NCBI RefSeq assembly: GCF_011759505.1
Contig: NZ_JAAOYO010000003.1
Span: 186,001 to 250,000 of the forward strand
From: Curtobacterium salicis
GTDB lineage: Bacteria; Actinomycetota; Actinomycetes; Actinomycetales; Microbacteriaceae
Reading direction: 5' to 3'
Length of the DNA stretch: 64,000 nucleotides
Shown: positions 8,677 to 16,650 of the stretch, in pieces
How the letters are laid out: every line of letters begins with the position of its first letter
How positions within the stretch are numbered: position 1 is the first letter of the stretch
Notes under the pieces: model-generated
The model's input: only the letters and a program-made list of their open reading frames with translations
Databases searched by the model: none
Told to the model about the DNA's origin: nothing
Position numbers and translations under genes: made by a program

Positions 8677-9519
8677 CTACCGGCGACCCGGCTCGGCCCG
8701 GGCGTCGTCCACAGGGACCACGGGCTCGTCCACAGGCTCGACGTCGTCGTCCACAGGATCGGCGGCTGCGGCCTCGGCAGCCTCGCGCGCCTCGTCCTGT
8801 TCGCGCTCCCACGCGTCCTTGACGAAGCGGTACCAGAGGAAGACGGCGAACCCGGCGAACACGACCCACTCGACCGCGTAGAAGAGGTTCAGCCAGTCGA
8901 ACTGGACCTCCCGCGTGGGGGCCCGGTCGGCGATGGTACCGAGGTCGGCGGCGTCCGCGGTGGTCCGGTCGGCGACGACGTAGCCGCCGTACATCCGGTC
9001 GTCGAAGGCCTTCCACGTGTTCACGAACCGGGCCGGGGCGACGGCCGAGTACTCGTGCTGTTCGAAGGTGTCCTGGTCCGGCGACTCCGCCGGGTAGTAC
9101 CGGCCGCGGATCGTCATCGACGCGTCGTCGACCAGGCGGTCACCACCGGCGACGGCGGCGGACCGCTGGTCGGACCAGCCGATCACGACCGGGAGGCTCG
9201 CCCCCGTCGCGTCGTCGACCAGGTGCCCGACGGTCTGGTACTTCCCACCCCCGCTGCGTCCGGTGAGGACCGTGGTGTCACCGGCGACGAAGCGCCCGGA
9301 CACCGTGACCTTCTGCCCGGCGAGCGAGGACCCGACCGGCTTCTCCGGCGTCGTGACGTCGTCGAGGGTCTTCCGCGTCTCGGTCGACGCCGGCAGCGGC
9401 TTGCCGTTCTCGATGCTGCGCTCGAGCTGCCACTTGCCGAGTGCGGCGAACACACCAGCGAGGACGATCGCCAGCAGCAGCAGTGCGATCCACTTCGGTC
9501 GTCGGGCAACGGCCCACAT
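8677..9519 (-). CDS. SURF1 family cytochrome oxidase assembly protein
   Basis: The 280-residue protein has the SURF1 layout: an N-terminal helix (KWIALLLLAIVLAGVFAALGKWQLERS, with the conserved GxWQLxR pattern), a periplasmic domain containing VSGRF and GRYYPAE, and a C-terminal helix (LNLFYAVEWVVFAGFAVFLWY). SURF1 proteins help insert haem a into cytochrome aa3 oxidase. The C-terminal tail is acidic and Ala/Val/Asp/Pro-rich, and cytoplasmic. The start follows the antiporter stop by five bases, so it belongs to the same operon. Confidence 0.9.
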   Translation of the reverse strand: MWAVARRPKWIALLLLAIVLAGVFAALGKWQLERSIENGKPLPASTETRKTLDDVTTPEKPVGSSLAGQKVTVSGRFVAGDTTVLTGRSGGGKYQTVGHLVDDATGASLPVVIGWSDQRSAAVAGGDRLVDDASMTIRGRYYPAESPDQDTFEQHEYSAVAPARFVNTWKAFDDRMYGGYVVADRTTADAADLGTIADRAPTREVQFDWLNLFYAVEWVVFAGFAVFLWYRFVKDAWEREQDEAREAAEAAAADPVDDDVEPVDEPVVPVDDARAEPGRR

Positions 9520-9524
9520 CTGAA

Positions 9525-10952
9525 TCAGTACTCCGGATCACGTACGCGGGCCGGGCGCTCGGGACGCTCGGCGGGGACCTCGATCGACGACGTGCTCGCA
9601 CTCACGGGTTCCGGCGTGGCCGGTTCGTCGCGCGACGGCGTCGTCTCCGGTGCACCATTGTCGCGCTCTTCCCTGCCCGCAGCCTCCACGAGGGCGATCT
9701 CCTCGGCGAACTTCGCGTCGCGTTCGGCCTTGCGCGCGGCGGCCGCCTGGGCAGCGGCGAGTTCGCGGCCGCGCAGCTTGCGCACCCGCCCGGGGCGCAG
9801 CACGAGTCGGCCGATGCGGTCGGAGTTCACGGCGAGCAGCGGACCCAGCACGGCCATCACCAGGACGTAGAGCCCGGCGAACGCGGTGATCCGTGCCTCG
9901 AGCCCGGCGGCCGCCGACAGGGTCGCGAGGATGAGCGCGAACTCGCCCCGGTTCACCAGGATGACCGCGGTGTTGATGCCCTGCTGGATGCTGAACCCGT
10001 TCATCCGGGCCACGAGCTGCCCGGCGACGGCGTTGAGCACGACCGTCATGCCGATCGCGCCGGCGACCGGCCAGAGGACCTCGCCGAACGTCGAGACGTC
10101 GAGACCGAGTCCGAAGTTGACGAAGAAGAACGCCGCGAACACGTCCCGCATCGGGAGCGCCAGCTGCTCGATGCGGTCCCGGTAGCGGGTGGCCCCGCAG
10201 AGCAGGCCGATGACGAACGCGCCGATCGCGTCGGTCACGCCGAGCAGGTCGCCGATGCCGCCGAACATGACCGCGAGGCCGAAGAACAGGATCGTGAAGA
10301 GCTCGTCGTCGCGCGTCGCGAAGATCTTCGAGACCTGCTTGCCGCCCCAGCGCGCCAGGCTGAACATGACGATGAGGAACCCGAACGCCAGCCCGAGCTT
10401 GCCGATCACCGCCCACAGGTTCGTGTCGCCGGAGAGCACCACGGAGACGATCGCCAGGTAGACGGCGATGAAGACGTCCTCGATGACGGTGACGCCGAGG
10501 ATCATCGGGGTCTCGTCGTTCGCCAGCCGCCGGAGCTCGATGAGCAGCTTCGTCACGATCGCGCTGGACGATGTCGCCGTCATGCCCGCGATGATCAGGG
10601 CTTCTCGTGTGCCCCAGCCGAGCGAGAACCCGAAGGCGAAGCCGACGCCCATGTTGATCGCGACGTAGGTGCCACCGGAGACCAGGAGTTTGCCGGCGTT
10701 GCCGTAGAACTCCTCTTGGTCGAACTCCAACCCGAGGTTGAACAGCAGCAGGATGAGGCCGAACGTCGCGATCAGTTCGATCGTGTGCGACTCGACGCTC
10801 AGGCCGATCCACGGGGTGTGCGGGCTCGCGATGAGCCCGACCACCATGTAGACCGGGATCGCCGGCAGACCGATGGTCTTGCCGAGCCGCCCGAGGACGT
10901 AGGCGATGAGGAACAGGCCGCCGATGGTCAGCAGCTCACCACCCAGGTGCAT
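9525..10952 (-). CDS. KhtU-like cation/proton antiporter (CPA2 family)
   Basis: The 475-residue protein has about 12 membrane helices of the Na_H_Exchanger fold, beginning GGELLTIGGLFLIAYVLGRLG, with the CPA2-typical FNLGLEFD and a GATRYRDRIEQLALPMRDVFAAFFFVNFG segment. The last 100 residues are a charged cytoplasmic tail, and there is no TrkA-N domain. The partner gene upstream encodes a TrkA-C-type regulatory subunit that ends three bases before this start. The pair therefore resembles Bacillus KhtT/KhtU, a K+/H+ antiporter controlled by pH and cyclic-di-AMP-type signals. Ion specificity is inferred from that architecture. Confidence 0.85.
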   Translation of the reverse strand: MHLGGELLTIGGLFLIAYVLGRLGKTIGLPAIPVYMVVGLIASPHTPWIGLSVESHTIELIATFGLILLLFNLGLEFDQEEFYGNAGKLLVSGGTYVAINMGVGFAFGFSLGWGTREALIIAGMTATSSSAIVTKLLIELRRLANDETPMILGVTVIEDVFIAVYLAIVSVVLSGDTNLWAVIGKLGLAFGFLIVMFSLARWGGKQVSKIFATRDDELFTILFFGLAVMFGGIGDLLGVTDAIGAFVIGLLCGATRYRDRIEQLALPMRDVFAAFFFVNFGLGLDVSTFGEVLWPVAGAIGMTVVLNAVAGQLVARMNGFSIQQGINTAVILVNRGEFALILATLSAAAGLEARITAFAGLYVLVMAVLGPLLAVNSDRIGRLVLRPGRVRKLRGRELAAAQAAAARKAERDAKFAEEIALVEAAGREERDNGAPETTPSRDEPATPEPVSASTSSIEVPAERPERPARVRDPEY

Positions 10953-10955
10953 GCC

Positions 10956-11486
10956 CTAGCTCCGGGGCGGTGCCTCGGCAGCGGCCGCTGCCAACTGACC
11001 GCTGCGGTAGAAGGAGAACGCCTTCGCGACCTTCTCCGGCGAACCCGCGACGACGATCGTGTCCCCGGGGAACACGACGAAGTCCGACGAGGGGGCCGGG
11101 TTGGCGCTGTCGCCACGGACGACCGCGACGACGGTCAGGCCGATGAAGCCGGAGTCGTGCAGGTCGCCGAGGGGCTTGCCCGCGATGGCGTCGTCGTAGT
11201 CGACGCTGAACCAGTCGATGGAGAGCCCGGGGATCTCGTCGAGCTTGTCGAGGCCCTCGGTGATCCGGGTGCCGCCGAGGAGTTCGGCGAGGGTGTGCGC
11301 TTCGTCTTCACTGAGACGGAGCGAGACCTTCTCGGACTTGTCCGCGCCGTCAGCGACGTCCGCGAACGAGATGAGGTCGGAATGACCCGACCGGTGCGTG
11401 ATGACACCACACTTGCCACCGTCGTCGGTGTAGAAGCTGTGCAGCACGCCGACGCCGGGGAGTTTGACGCGATGGACGTCGACCAT
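10956..11486 (-). CDS. KhtT-like TrkA-C-domain regulatory subunit
   Basis: The 176-residue cytoplasmic protein starts at the ATG at 11486, preceded by GGGAG. It has an N-terminal region (VDVHRVKLPGVGVLHSFYTDDG) and a C-terminal TrkA-C/RCK_C domain (FIGLTVVAVVRGDSANPAPSSDF through GDTIVVAGSPEKVAKAF), which binds small ligands and gates the partner antiporter. It is the promoter-proximal gene of the five-gene operon. A longer frame upstream has no better ribosome-binding site and would enter the divergent promoter region. Confidence 0.85.
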   Translation of the reverse strand: MVDVHRVKLPGVGVLHSFYTDDGGKCGVITHRSGHSDLISFADVADGADKSEKVSLRLSEDEAHTLAELLGGTRITEGLDKLDEIPGLSIDWFSVDYDDAIAGKPLGDLHDSGFIGLTVVAVVRGDSANPAPSSDFVVFPGDTIVVAGSPEKVAKAFSFYRSGQLAAAAAEAPPRS

Positions 11487-11604
11487 GATGGCTCCCTTTC
11501 CCAGGACTCCCATGCTAACCACCGGGAGGGCCGGTCCATTCCGTTCTCCACAGGTCATCCGGGCGGTGGACGCGCCGTTCCACCGCGGTCGCGAGGATGA
11601 CGGC

Positions 11605-12147
11605 ATGCGCGCCACCGCCACCAGCACGACCACCAGCACCAGCACCACCCGTACCGTCGTCGCCGTCACCGGAGGGATCGTGGTGGCGGCCTACGCAGCG
11701 CTCCTCGCCCTCGACCAGATCGTCCTCGACCCGCTCACCCTGGTACCGGGCAGGCCGCTGACGGCGATCGCCGCCGAGGTCGCGGCACACGGCAACGCGG
11801 TGGTCCTGGATCTCGTCGGTGTGCTCGTCATCGCTGCCGTCGGCGTCGCACTCGGCATCGCGGTCGCCGTCGCCGGGCTGCGGGGCGCCCTGCCGACGCA
11901 CGTCGTCGCGGTGCTGCACCTCGGCGTGCTCGTCCTCGGGGCGCTCGCGACCTTCCCGGCGTCGTTCCTGTTCGTCATGGACGTCCTGGACTCGTTCCGG
12001 ACGACGGAGGACCACTCGCCGTGGATGCACGTGCTCTGGCTGACGAGTCTGCTCGCGCTCGTCGCGATCCCGGCGGTCCTGTTCGGCGAGATGGTGCGGA
12101 CGCTGCGCGGCGGGTCGAGCCCGCAAAACGCAACCCCGGCGGCGTGA
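11605..12147 (+). CDS. Hypothetical four-helix membrane protein
   Basis: I do not recognise the family. From the ATG at 11605 the protein has 180 residues: a Thr/Ser-rich start, then four hydrophobic segments near residues 18-38, 63-90, 93-120 and 137-160. Its gene is divergent from khtT and convergent with glpD. The last codons (SPQNATPAA) are written by the left arm of the long palindrome at 12124-12191, so the repeat has supplied the C-terminus. Nothing suggests a substrate or partner. Confidence 0.6.
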   Translation: MRATATSTTTSTSTTRTVVAVTGGIVVAAYAALLALDQIVLDPLTLVPGRPLTAIAAEVAAHGNAVVLDLVGVLVIAAVGVALGIAVAVAGLRGALPTHVVAVLHLGVLVLGALATFPASFLFVMDVLDSFRTTEDHSPWMHVLWLTSLLALVAIPAVLFGEMVRTLRGGSSPQNATPAA

Positions 12148-12191
12148 CGCAACGCGATCGCGTTGCGTCCTGCCGCCGGGGTTGCGTTTTG
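12124..12191. repeat. 68-base near-perfect palindrome (AACGCAAC family) between convergent genes
   Basis: Outer arms of 20 bases (12124-12143 and 12172-12191) pair perfectly. Between them, after a two-base mismatch, lies a perfect 24-base palindrome (12146-12169) centred on CGATCG. It contains the TGA of the upstream gene at 12145-12147 and ends nine bases before the glpD stop, followed by a G-run. It probably works as a bidirectional terminator. The outer motif AACGCAAC recurs at 21878 and 22898. Confidence 0.85.
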
Positions 12192-12199
12192 GGGGGGGG

Positions 12200-14071
12200 T
12201 CAGCTGGGCTCGGTCGTCTTCTCGCCAACGACCTGCTCGTCGTCGGCCGTGGCACCCTCGGCGCCGCTCGACCGGCCGCCACCGACGACCACGTCGTCCT
12301 CCTCGAACCCGAACGCGATGTCCGGCGCCTCGAGCCGGACGCGGTCGGCGGACTCGTCGTCGGGCTGCAGCTGCGACTCCCGCTCGGCGGCCACGCGCTT
12401 GAGGTAGTTCGAGACCTCGTTCTCGGTCGCCTCCTGGTCCCATCCGAGCACGCCGCCCATCAGGCGCGCTGCGACGGGAGCGGCCGACTCGCCGCGGTCC
12501 CACGCCTCGATCGAGATGCGTGTGCGGCGGGCCAGGACGTCCTCCAGGTGCAGGGCGCCCTCGTGCGAGGCGGCGTAGACGACCTCGGCACCGATGTAGT
12601 CGTCGGCGCCGGGCAGCGGGTCCGCGAGCGAGGGGTCGTCCTCGACGAGCTGCAGGACCTCGGTGGCGAGCGTGCCGTAGCGGTTCAGCAGGTGCTCGAT
12701 GCGGACCTTGTGCACGCCCGACGACTTCGCGGTGCGGGCACGCTTGTTCCAGGCGGCGGGGTACCCCTCGGCGCCGAGCAGCGGGATGTCCTGCGTGGTC
12801 GACTCCGGGATCTTGCCGTCCATCGCCGCGACGGCCTCGTCGATGGCGTCCTTGCCCATGACCCGGTAGGTGGTCCACTTGCCGCCGGCGACGACGACCA
12901 GGCCCGGAGCGGTGTGCGCGACGACGTGCTCGCGGCTCAGCTTCGAGGTCGCCTCGGACTCCCCGGCCAGCAGCGGCCGGAGTCCGGCGTAGACGCCCTC
13001 GACGTCCTCGCGGGTGAGCGGCACGGCGAGCACCTTGTTGACGTGCTCGAGGATGTAGTCGATGTCCGCTGCGGTCGCCGCCGGGTGTGCCTTGTCGAGG
13101 TACCAGTCGGTGTCCGTCGTGCCGATCAGCCAGTGGCGGCCCCACGGGATCACGAACAGGACGCTCTTCTCGGTGCGGAGGATCATGCCCGAGTTCGACT
13201 GGAAGCGGTCGCGGGGGACGACGAGGTGCACGCCCTTCGACGCGCGGACCTTGAACTGCCCACGGGTACCGACCATCGCCTGGGTGTCGTCGGTCCAGAC
13301 ACCCGTCGCGTTGACGACCTGCTTCGCCCTGATGTCGAAGTGCTCACCGGTCTGGATGTCGTGCGCGTGGGCACCGACGACCCGCTCGCCGACCTTGATG
13401 AAGCCCTCGATCCGGATCCGGGAGGCCGCGTGCGCCCCGTACGAGGCGGCGGTGCGGACCAGCGAGGCGACGTAGCGCGCGTCGTCGACCTGGGCGTCGT
13501 AGTAGGTCATGCCGCCGACGAACGCGTCCTTCTTCAGGGACGGCATCGAGCGGAGCACCTGCGTGCGGGTGAGGTGGCGGTGGTGCGGCACACCGGGCGG
13601 GCGACCGCCGGACCAGCTGAACACGTCGTACATCGCCATCCCGATGCCGATGTAGAACCGCTCCCACACCCGGTGGTTGAGCGGGTAGAGGAACCGAACC
13701 GGCTTCACCAGGTGCGGAGCGATGCGCTGCAGCAGCAGACCGCGTTCGATGAGGGCTTCGCGGACCAGCGTGAAGTTGAGCTGCTCGAGGTACCGGATGC
13801 CGCCGTGGACGAGCTTCGACGACCGGCTGGACGTGCCCGAGCCCCAGTCGCGCGCCTCCACGATCCCGACCGACAGACCACGCGTCACCGCGTCGAGTGC
13901 TGCGCCACCGCCGACGATGCCACCGCCGACGACCAGGACGTCGAGCTCCGTGGACTTCAGGGTCTCGATCGCTGCGACGCGTTCGTCGGGGCCGAGCTTC
14001 GTCGCGGGGTCGAACCCCGCCGTGGTGGATGCTCCGCGGGATGCCTTCTCGCCCGTGACCGTGCTTGTCAT
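12200..14071 (-). CDS. glpD: Aerobic glycerol-3-phosphate dehydrogenase
   Basis: The 623-residue flavoprotein oxidises sn-glycerol 3-phosphate to dihydroxyacetone phosphate and feeds electrons to quinone at the membrane. The FAD site is LDVLVVGGGIVGGGAALDA, followed by SSRSSKLVHGGIRYLEQ and, further on, VVNATGVWTDD and WGRHWLIGTTDTDW, all characteristic of GlpD/GlpA. The last 150 residues form the C-terminal DAO_C domain, after which comes an acidic tail. The ATG at 14071 leaves a 38-residue extension before the FAD fold. It converges with the small membrane gene across the long palindrome. Confidence 0.95.
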   Translation of the reverse strand: MTSTVTGEKASRGASTTAGFDPATKLGPDERVAAIETLKSTELDVLVVGGGIVGGGAALDAVTRGLSVGIVEARDWGSGTSSRSSKLVHGGIRYLEQLNFTLVREALIERGLLLQRIAPHLVKPVRFLYPLNHRVWERFYIGIGMAMYDVFSWSGGRPPGVPHHRHLTRTQVLRSMPSLKKDAFVGGMTYYDAQVDDARYVASLVRTAASYGAHAASRIRIEGFIKVGERVVGAHAHDIQTGEHFDIRAKQVVNATGVWTDDTQAMVGTRGQFKVRASKGVHLVVPRDRFQSNSGMILRTEKSVLFVIPWGRHWLIGTTDTDWYLDKAHPAATAADIDYILEHVNKVLAVPLTREDVEGVYAGLRPLLAGESEATSKLSREHVVAHTAPGLVVVAGGKWTTYRVMGKDAIDEAVAAMDGKIPESTTQDIPLLGAEGYPAAWNKRARTAKSSGVHKVRIEHLLNRYGTLATEVLQLVEDDPSLADPLPGADDYIGAEVVYAASHEGALHLEDVLARRTRISIEAWDRGESAAPVAARLMGGVLGWDQEATENEVSNYLKRVAAERESQLQPDDESADRVRLEAPDIAFGFEEDDVVVGGGRSSGAEGATADDEQVVGEKTTEPS

Positions 14072-14135
14072 GCTCGCCTCCGTCGCCGATCGGCACCGGA
14101 GCGACGCCCGCAGGACCTCCGCGGGCGCACCGCCG

Positions 14136-15254
14136 TCAGCGGTGGTACGGCGCCACGACCACTTCTACTCGCTGGAACTCCTTGACGTCGGAGTATCCGG
14201 TCGTCGCCATCGAGCGGCGGAGGGCACCGACCAGGTTGGCGCGGCCGTCCCACGACGGGGTCGGACCGAACAGGATGCTCTCGAGCGAACCGATCGTGCC
14301 GACCTCGACCCGACGGCCGCGGGGCAGCTCCGGGTGGTGTGCCTCGGCGCCCCAGTGGAAGCCGCCGCCGGGCGCTTCCTGCGCACGGGCCAGGGCGGTG
14401 CCGAGCATGACCGCGTCGGCACCCATGGCGATGGCCTTGACGACGTCGCCGGCGGTGTCGAGACCGCCGTCCGCGATGACGTGCACGTAGCGGCCACCGG
14501 ACTCGTCCATGTAGTCGCGGCGGGCACCGGCGACGTCCGCGACGGCGGTCGCCATCGGGGCGTGGATGCCGAGCGCCGCGCGGGTCGTCGACGCCGCGCC
14601 ACCGCCGAAGCCGACGAGCACGCCCGCGGCACCGGTGCGCATGAGGTGCAGCGCCGCCGTGTACGTGGAGGCACCGCCGACGATCACGGGGACGTCGAGC
14701 TCGTAGATGAACTTCTTGAGGTTGAGGGGCGCCTGGTTCTGCGAGACGTGCTCGGCGCTGACCGTGGTGCCGCGGATGACGAAGAGGTCGACGCCGGCGT
14801 CGACGACGGTCTGCGAGAACTCGGCCGTGCGCTGCGGGCTGAGCGAGCCGGCGACCGGGACCCCGGCGGCACGGATCTCGGCCAGGCGACGGGTGATCAG
14901 CTCGGCCTTGACCGGCTCGGCGTAGATCTCCTGCATCCGCTTCGTGACGTTGCCGTCGGTGAGCGAGCGGATCTCGGCCAGGTAGGGCTCCGGGTCCTCG
15001 TAGCGGGTCCAGAGGCCTTCGAGGTCGAGGACCCCGAGGACGCCGAGACGGCCCATCTCGATGACGGTCGCCGGCGAGGCGACGGAGTCCATCGGTGCCG
15101 ACAGGATCGGCGACTCGAAGGTGAACGCGTCGATCGACCACTGGACGCTGACGTCGCGCGGGTCACGCGTCCGCCTGGAGGGGACCACCGCGATGTCGTC
15201 GAACGCGTACGCCCGACGTCCGCGCTTGCCTGCACCGATCTCGACTTCGCTCAC
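14136..15254 (-). CDS. guaB3: GuaB3 family IMP dehydrogenase-like protein
   Basis: The 372-residue protein has the IMPDH TIM barrel without CBS domains: YAFDDIAVVPSRRTRDPRDV, FESPILSAPMDSVASPATV and HVIADGGLDTAGDVVKAIAMGADAVMLG. In true IMPDH the catalytic loop reads GPGSICTTR; the aligned loop here reads GFGGGAASTTRAALG, so the catalytic cysteine is missing. This matches actinobacterial GuaB3 proteins of unproven activity. The bona fide GuaB is encoded at 20.4 kb. The start is GTG at 15254, in front of SEVEIGAGKRGRRAYAFDD. A GCCCGC/GCGGGC hairpin at 14106-14126 lies just past the stop. Confidence 0.9.
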   Translation of the reverse strand: MSEVEIGAGKRGRRAYAFDDIAVVPSRRTRDPRDVSVQWSIDAFTFESPILSAPMDSVASPATVIEMGRLGVLGVLDLEGLWTRYEDPEPYLAEIRSLTDGNVTKRMQEIYAEPVKAELITRRLAEIRAAGVPVAGSLSPQRTAEFSQTVVDAGVDLFVIRGTTVSAEHVSQNQAPLNLKKFIYELDVPVIVGGASTYTAALHLMRTGAAGVLVGFGGGAASTTRAALGIHAPMATAVADVAGARRDYMDESGGRYVHVIADGGLDTAGDVVKAIAMGADAVMLGTALARAQEAPGGGFHWGAEAHHPELPRGRRVEVGTIGSLESILFGPTPSWDGRANLVGALRRSMATTGYSDVKEFQRVEVVVAPYHR

Positions 15255-15322
15255 CCGGCAACCCTACCGGGCGGGCTGTTCGGGTGGCACGGCCGGACGG
15301 TCCGTGCGCGCGGCGGCGCGGC

Positions 15323-15571
15323 TCAGCGCGGATCGCGGCGCCGAGGCGTGCGGGCGGTGCGGGGACCTCGAGCGGCGCGGGGCGGCCGCGCACCACGGGT
15401 CGTCCGGGTGCGGCGGAGCACCCGGAGCGTCAGCCCGAGCAGCAGCGCCAGGACGATCAGCACGACGAGCAGGGCGGCGGCGACCTTCACGAGCAGGGCC
15501 GCACCGATGAAGAGGACGACGAACACCACCCACACCAGGGCGTCCATCGCGCGGTCCGCGAAGCGTTGCAC
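15323..15571 (-). CDS. Small hypothetical membrane protein
   Basis: Starting from the GTG at 15571 the protein has 82 residues; an ATG at 15547 would give 74. It has one long hydrophobic stretch (ALVWVVFVVLFIGAALLVKV plus AALLVVLIVLALLLGLTL), probably two close helices, followed by a strongly basic tail (RRTRTTRGARPPRAAR). No family is recognised. The gene is upstream of guaB3 on the same strand, and the gap to it contains a normal-looking promoter distance. The start is uncertain because neither candidate has a clear ribosome-binding site. Confidence 0.5.
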   Translation of the reverse strand: MQRFADRAMDALVWVVFVVLFIGAALLVKVAAALLVVLIVLALLLGLTLRVLRRTRTTRGARPPRAARGPRTARTPRRRDPR

Positions 15572-15606
15572 GGTGGAACGGTACCCGACCGGCGGGGGTG
15601 GGGCGG

Positions 15607-15648
15607 GCCTCCCGGCCGGACGGGAGGCACGCCTGCGCGTCACGCAGG
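15607..15648. repeat. Full copy of the GCCTCCCGGCCGGA element plus a second hairpin
   Basis: The arms GCCTCCCG (15607-15614) and CGGGAGGC (15621-15628) pair around GCCGGA, followed by ACGCC. A second small hairpin CCTGCG/CGCAGG lies at 15632-15648. Together they may terminate the leftward liv operon, whose stop is at 15769. Confidence 0.6.
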
Positions 15649-15768
15649 ACGCCCCCGCCGGCGCATGGCGGGACGAGAGCGGGGCCGTGCGGCGCGCAAG
15701 CGCAGCCAGCACGGCCCCGTCCGTCGCGGGTGCTGCCCCCACAGCGGCACCCGCGGGTGTCGACGTGC

Positions 15769-16650
15769 TCAGCGAGCGTCGTCGACGTCCTTGGCGAGCG
15801 TGCCGAGGTAGAGCTCGATGACCTTGGGGTCGTCGGCGAGCTCCTTCCCGGTGCCCGAGTACGCGTTCCGCCCCTGGTCGAGGACGTAGCCGCGGTCGCA
15901 GATCTGCAGGCAGCGGCGGGCGTTCTGCTCGACCATGATCACGGAGACGCCGGCCTTGTTGATGCGGCGGGTGCGGATGAACGTCTCGTCCTGCCGCACC
16001 GGCGACAGACCGGCGCTCGGCTCGTCGAGCAGCAGCACCTTCGGGTCCATCATCAGCGCGCGGGCCATCGCGACCGACTGCCGCTCACCACCGGAGAGCG
16101 ACCCGGCACGCTGGCCCTTGCGCTGTCCGAGGACGGGGAACAGGTCGTAGATGACCTCGAGCCGCTCGCTGAACTTCTTCGGCCGCAGGTACAGCCCCAT
16201 CTGCAGGTTCTCCTCGATGGAGAGCGAGGGGAAGACGTTGTTCGTCTGGGGGACGAAGCCGACGCCGGCCTGCACGAGCTTGTTCGCCTTGAGGTTCGTG
16301 ATGTCCTCACCCTGCAGGGTCACCGCGCCCTCGCGGACGTTGACCAGCCCGAACAGCGCCTTGAGGAGCGTCGACTTGCCGGCACCGTTCGGGCCGATGA
16401 TGCCGATGAGCTCGCCCGGGTAGCAGACCAGGTCGCAGCCGTTGAGGATGTTGACGCCCGGCAGGTACCCGGCGACGACGTTGTCGGCGCGCATGACCGG
16501 CTCGCGGTCCTGCACGGCGGTCGCGCCACGCGGGGTCGCGGTCGCCGGGGTGCTGCTGCCGGGGGTCGTGCTGCCGGGGGTGACGGCCACTGCCGCCGGC
16601 TCCGGACTGGAGGCCCGGTCCGCGCCGGTGCCGTTCGTCGCGTCCGTCAT
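15769..16650 (-). CDS. livF: Branched-chain amino acid ABC transporter ATPase LivF
   Basis: This ABC ATPase of 293 residues energises uptake through LivHM. Walker A is GPNGAGKST, the signature is SGGERQSVAMARALM, and Walker B is VLLLDEPSAGLSP. The helical insert and the C-terminal VIELYLG are LivF-like. A 55-residue Ala/Thr/Pro-rich extension precedes the fold, longer than usual for LivF; a shorter start is possible at VMRADNVVAGY. The gene overlaps livG by four bases (ATGA) and is last in the livHMGF operon. Confidence 0.92.
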   Translation of the reverse strand: MTDATNGTGADRASSPEPAAVAVTPGSTTPGSSTPATATPRGATAVQDREPVMRADNVVAGYLPGVNILNGCDLVCYPGELIGIIGPNGAGKSTLLKALFGLVNVREGAVTLQGEDITNLKANKLVQAGVGFVPQTNNVFPSLSIEENLQMGLYLRPKKFSERLEVIYDLFPVLGQRKGQRAGSLSGGERQSVAMARALMMDPKVLLLDEPSAGLSPVRQDETFIRTRRINKAGVSVIMVEQNARRCLQICDRGYVLDQGRNAYSGTGKELADDPKVIELYLGTLAKDVDDAR

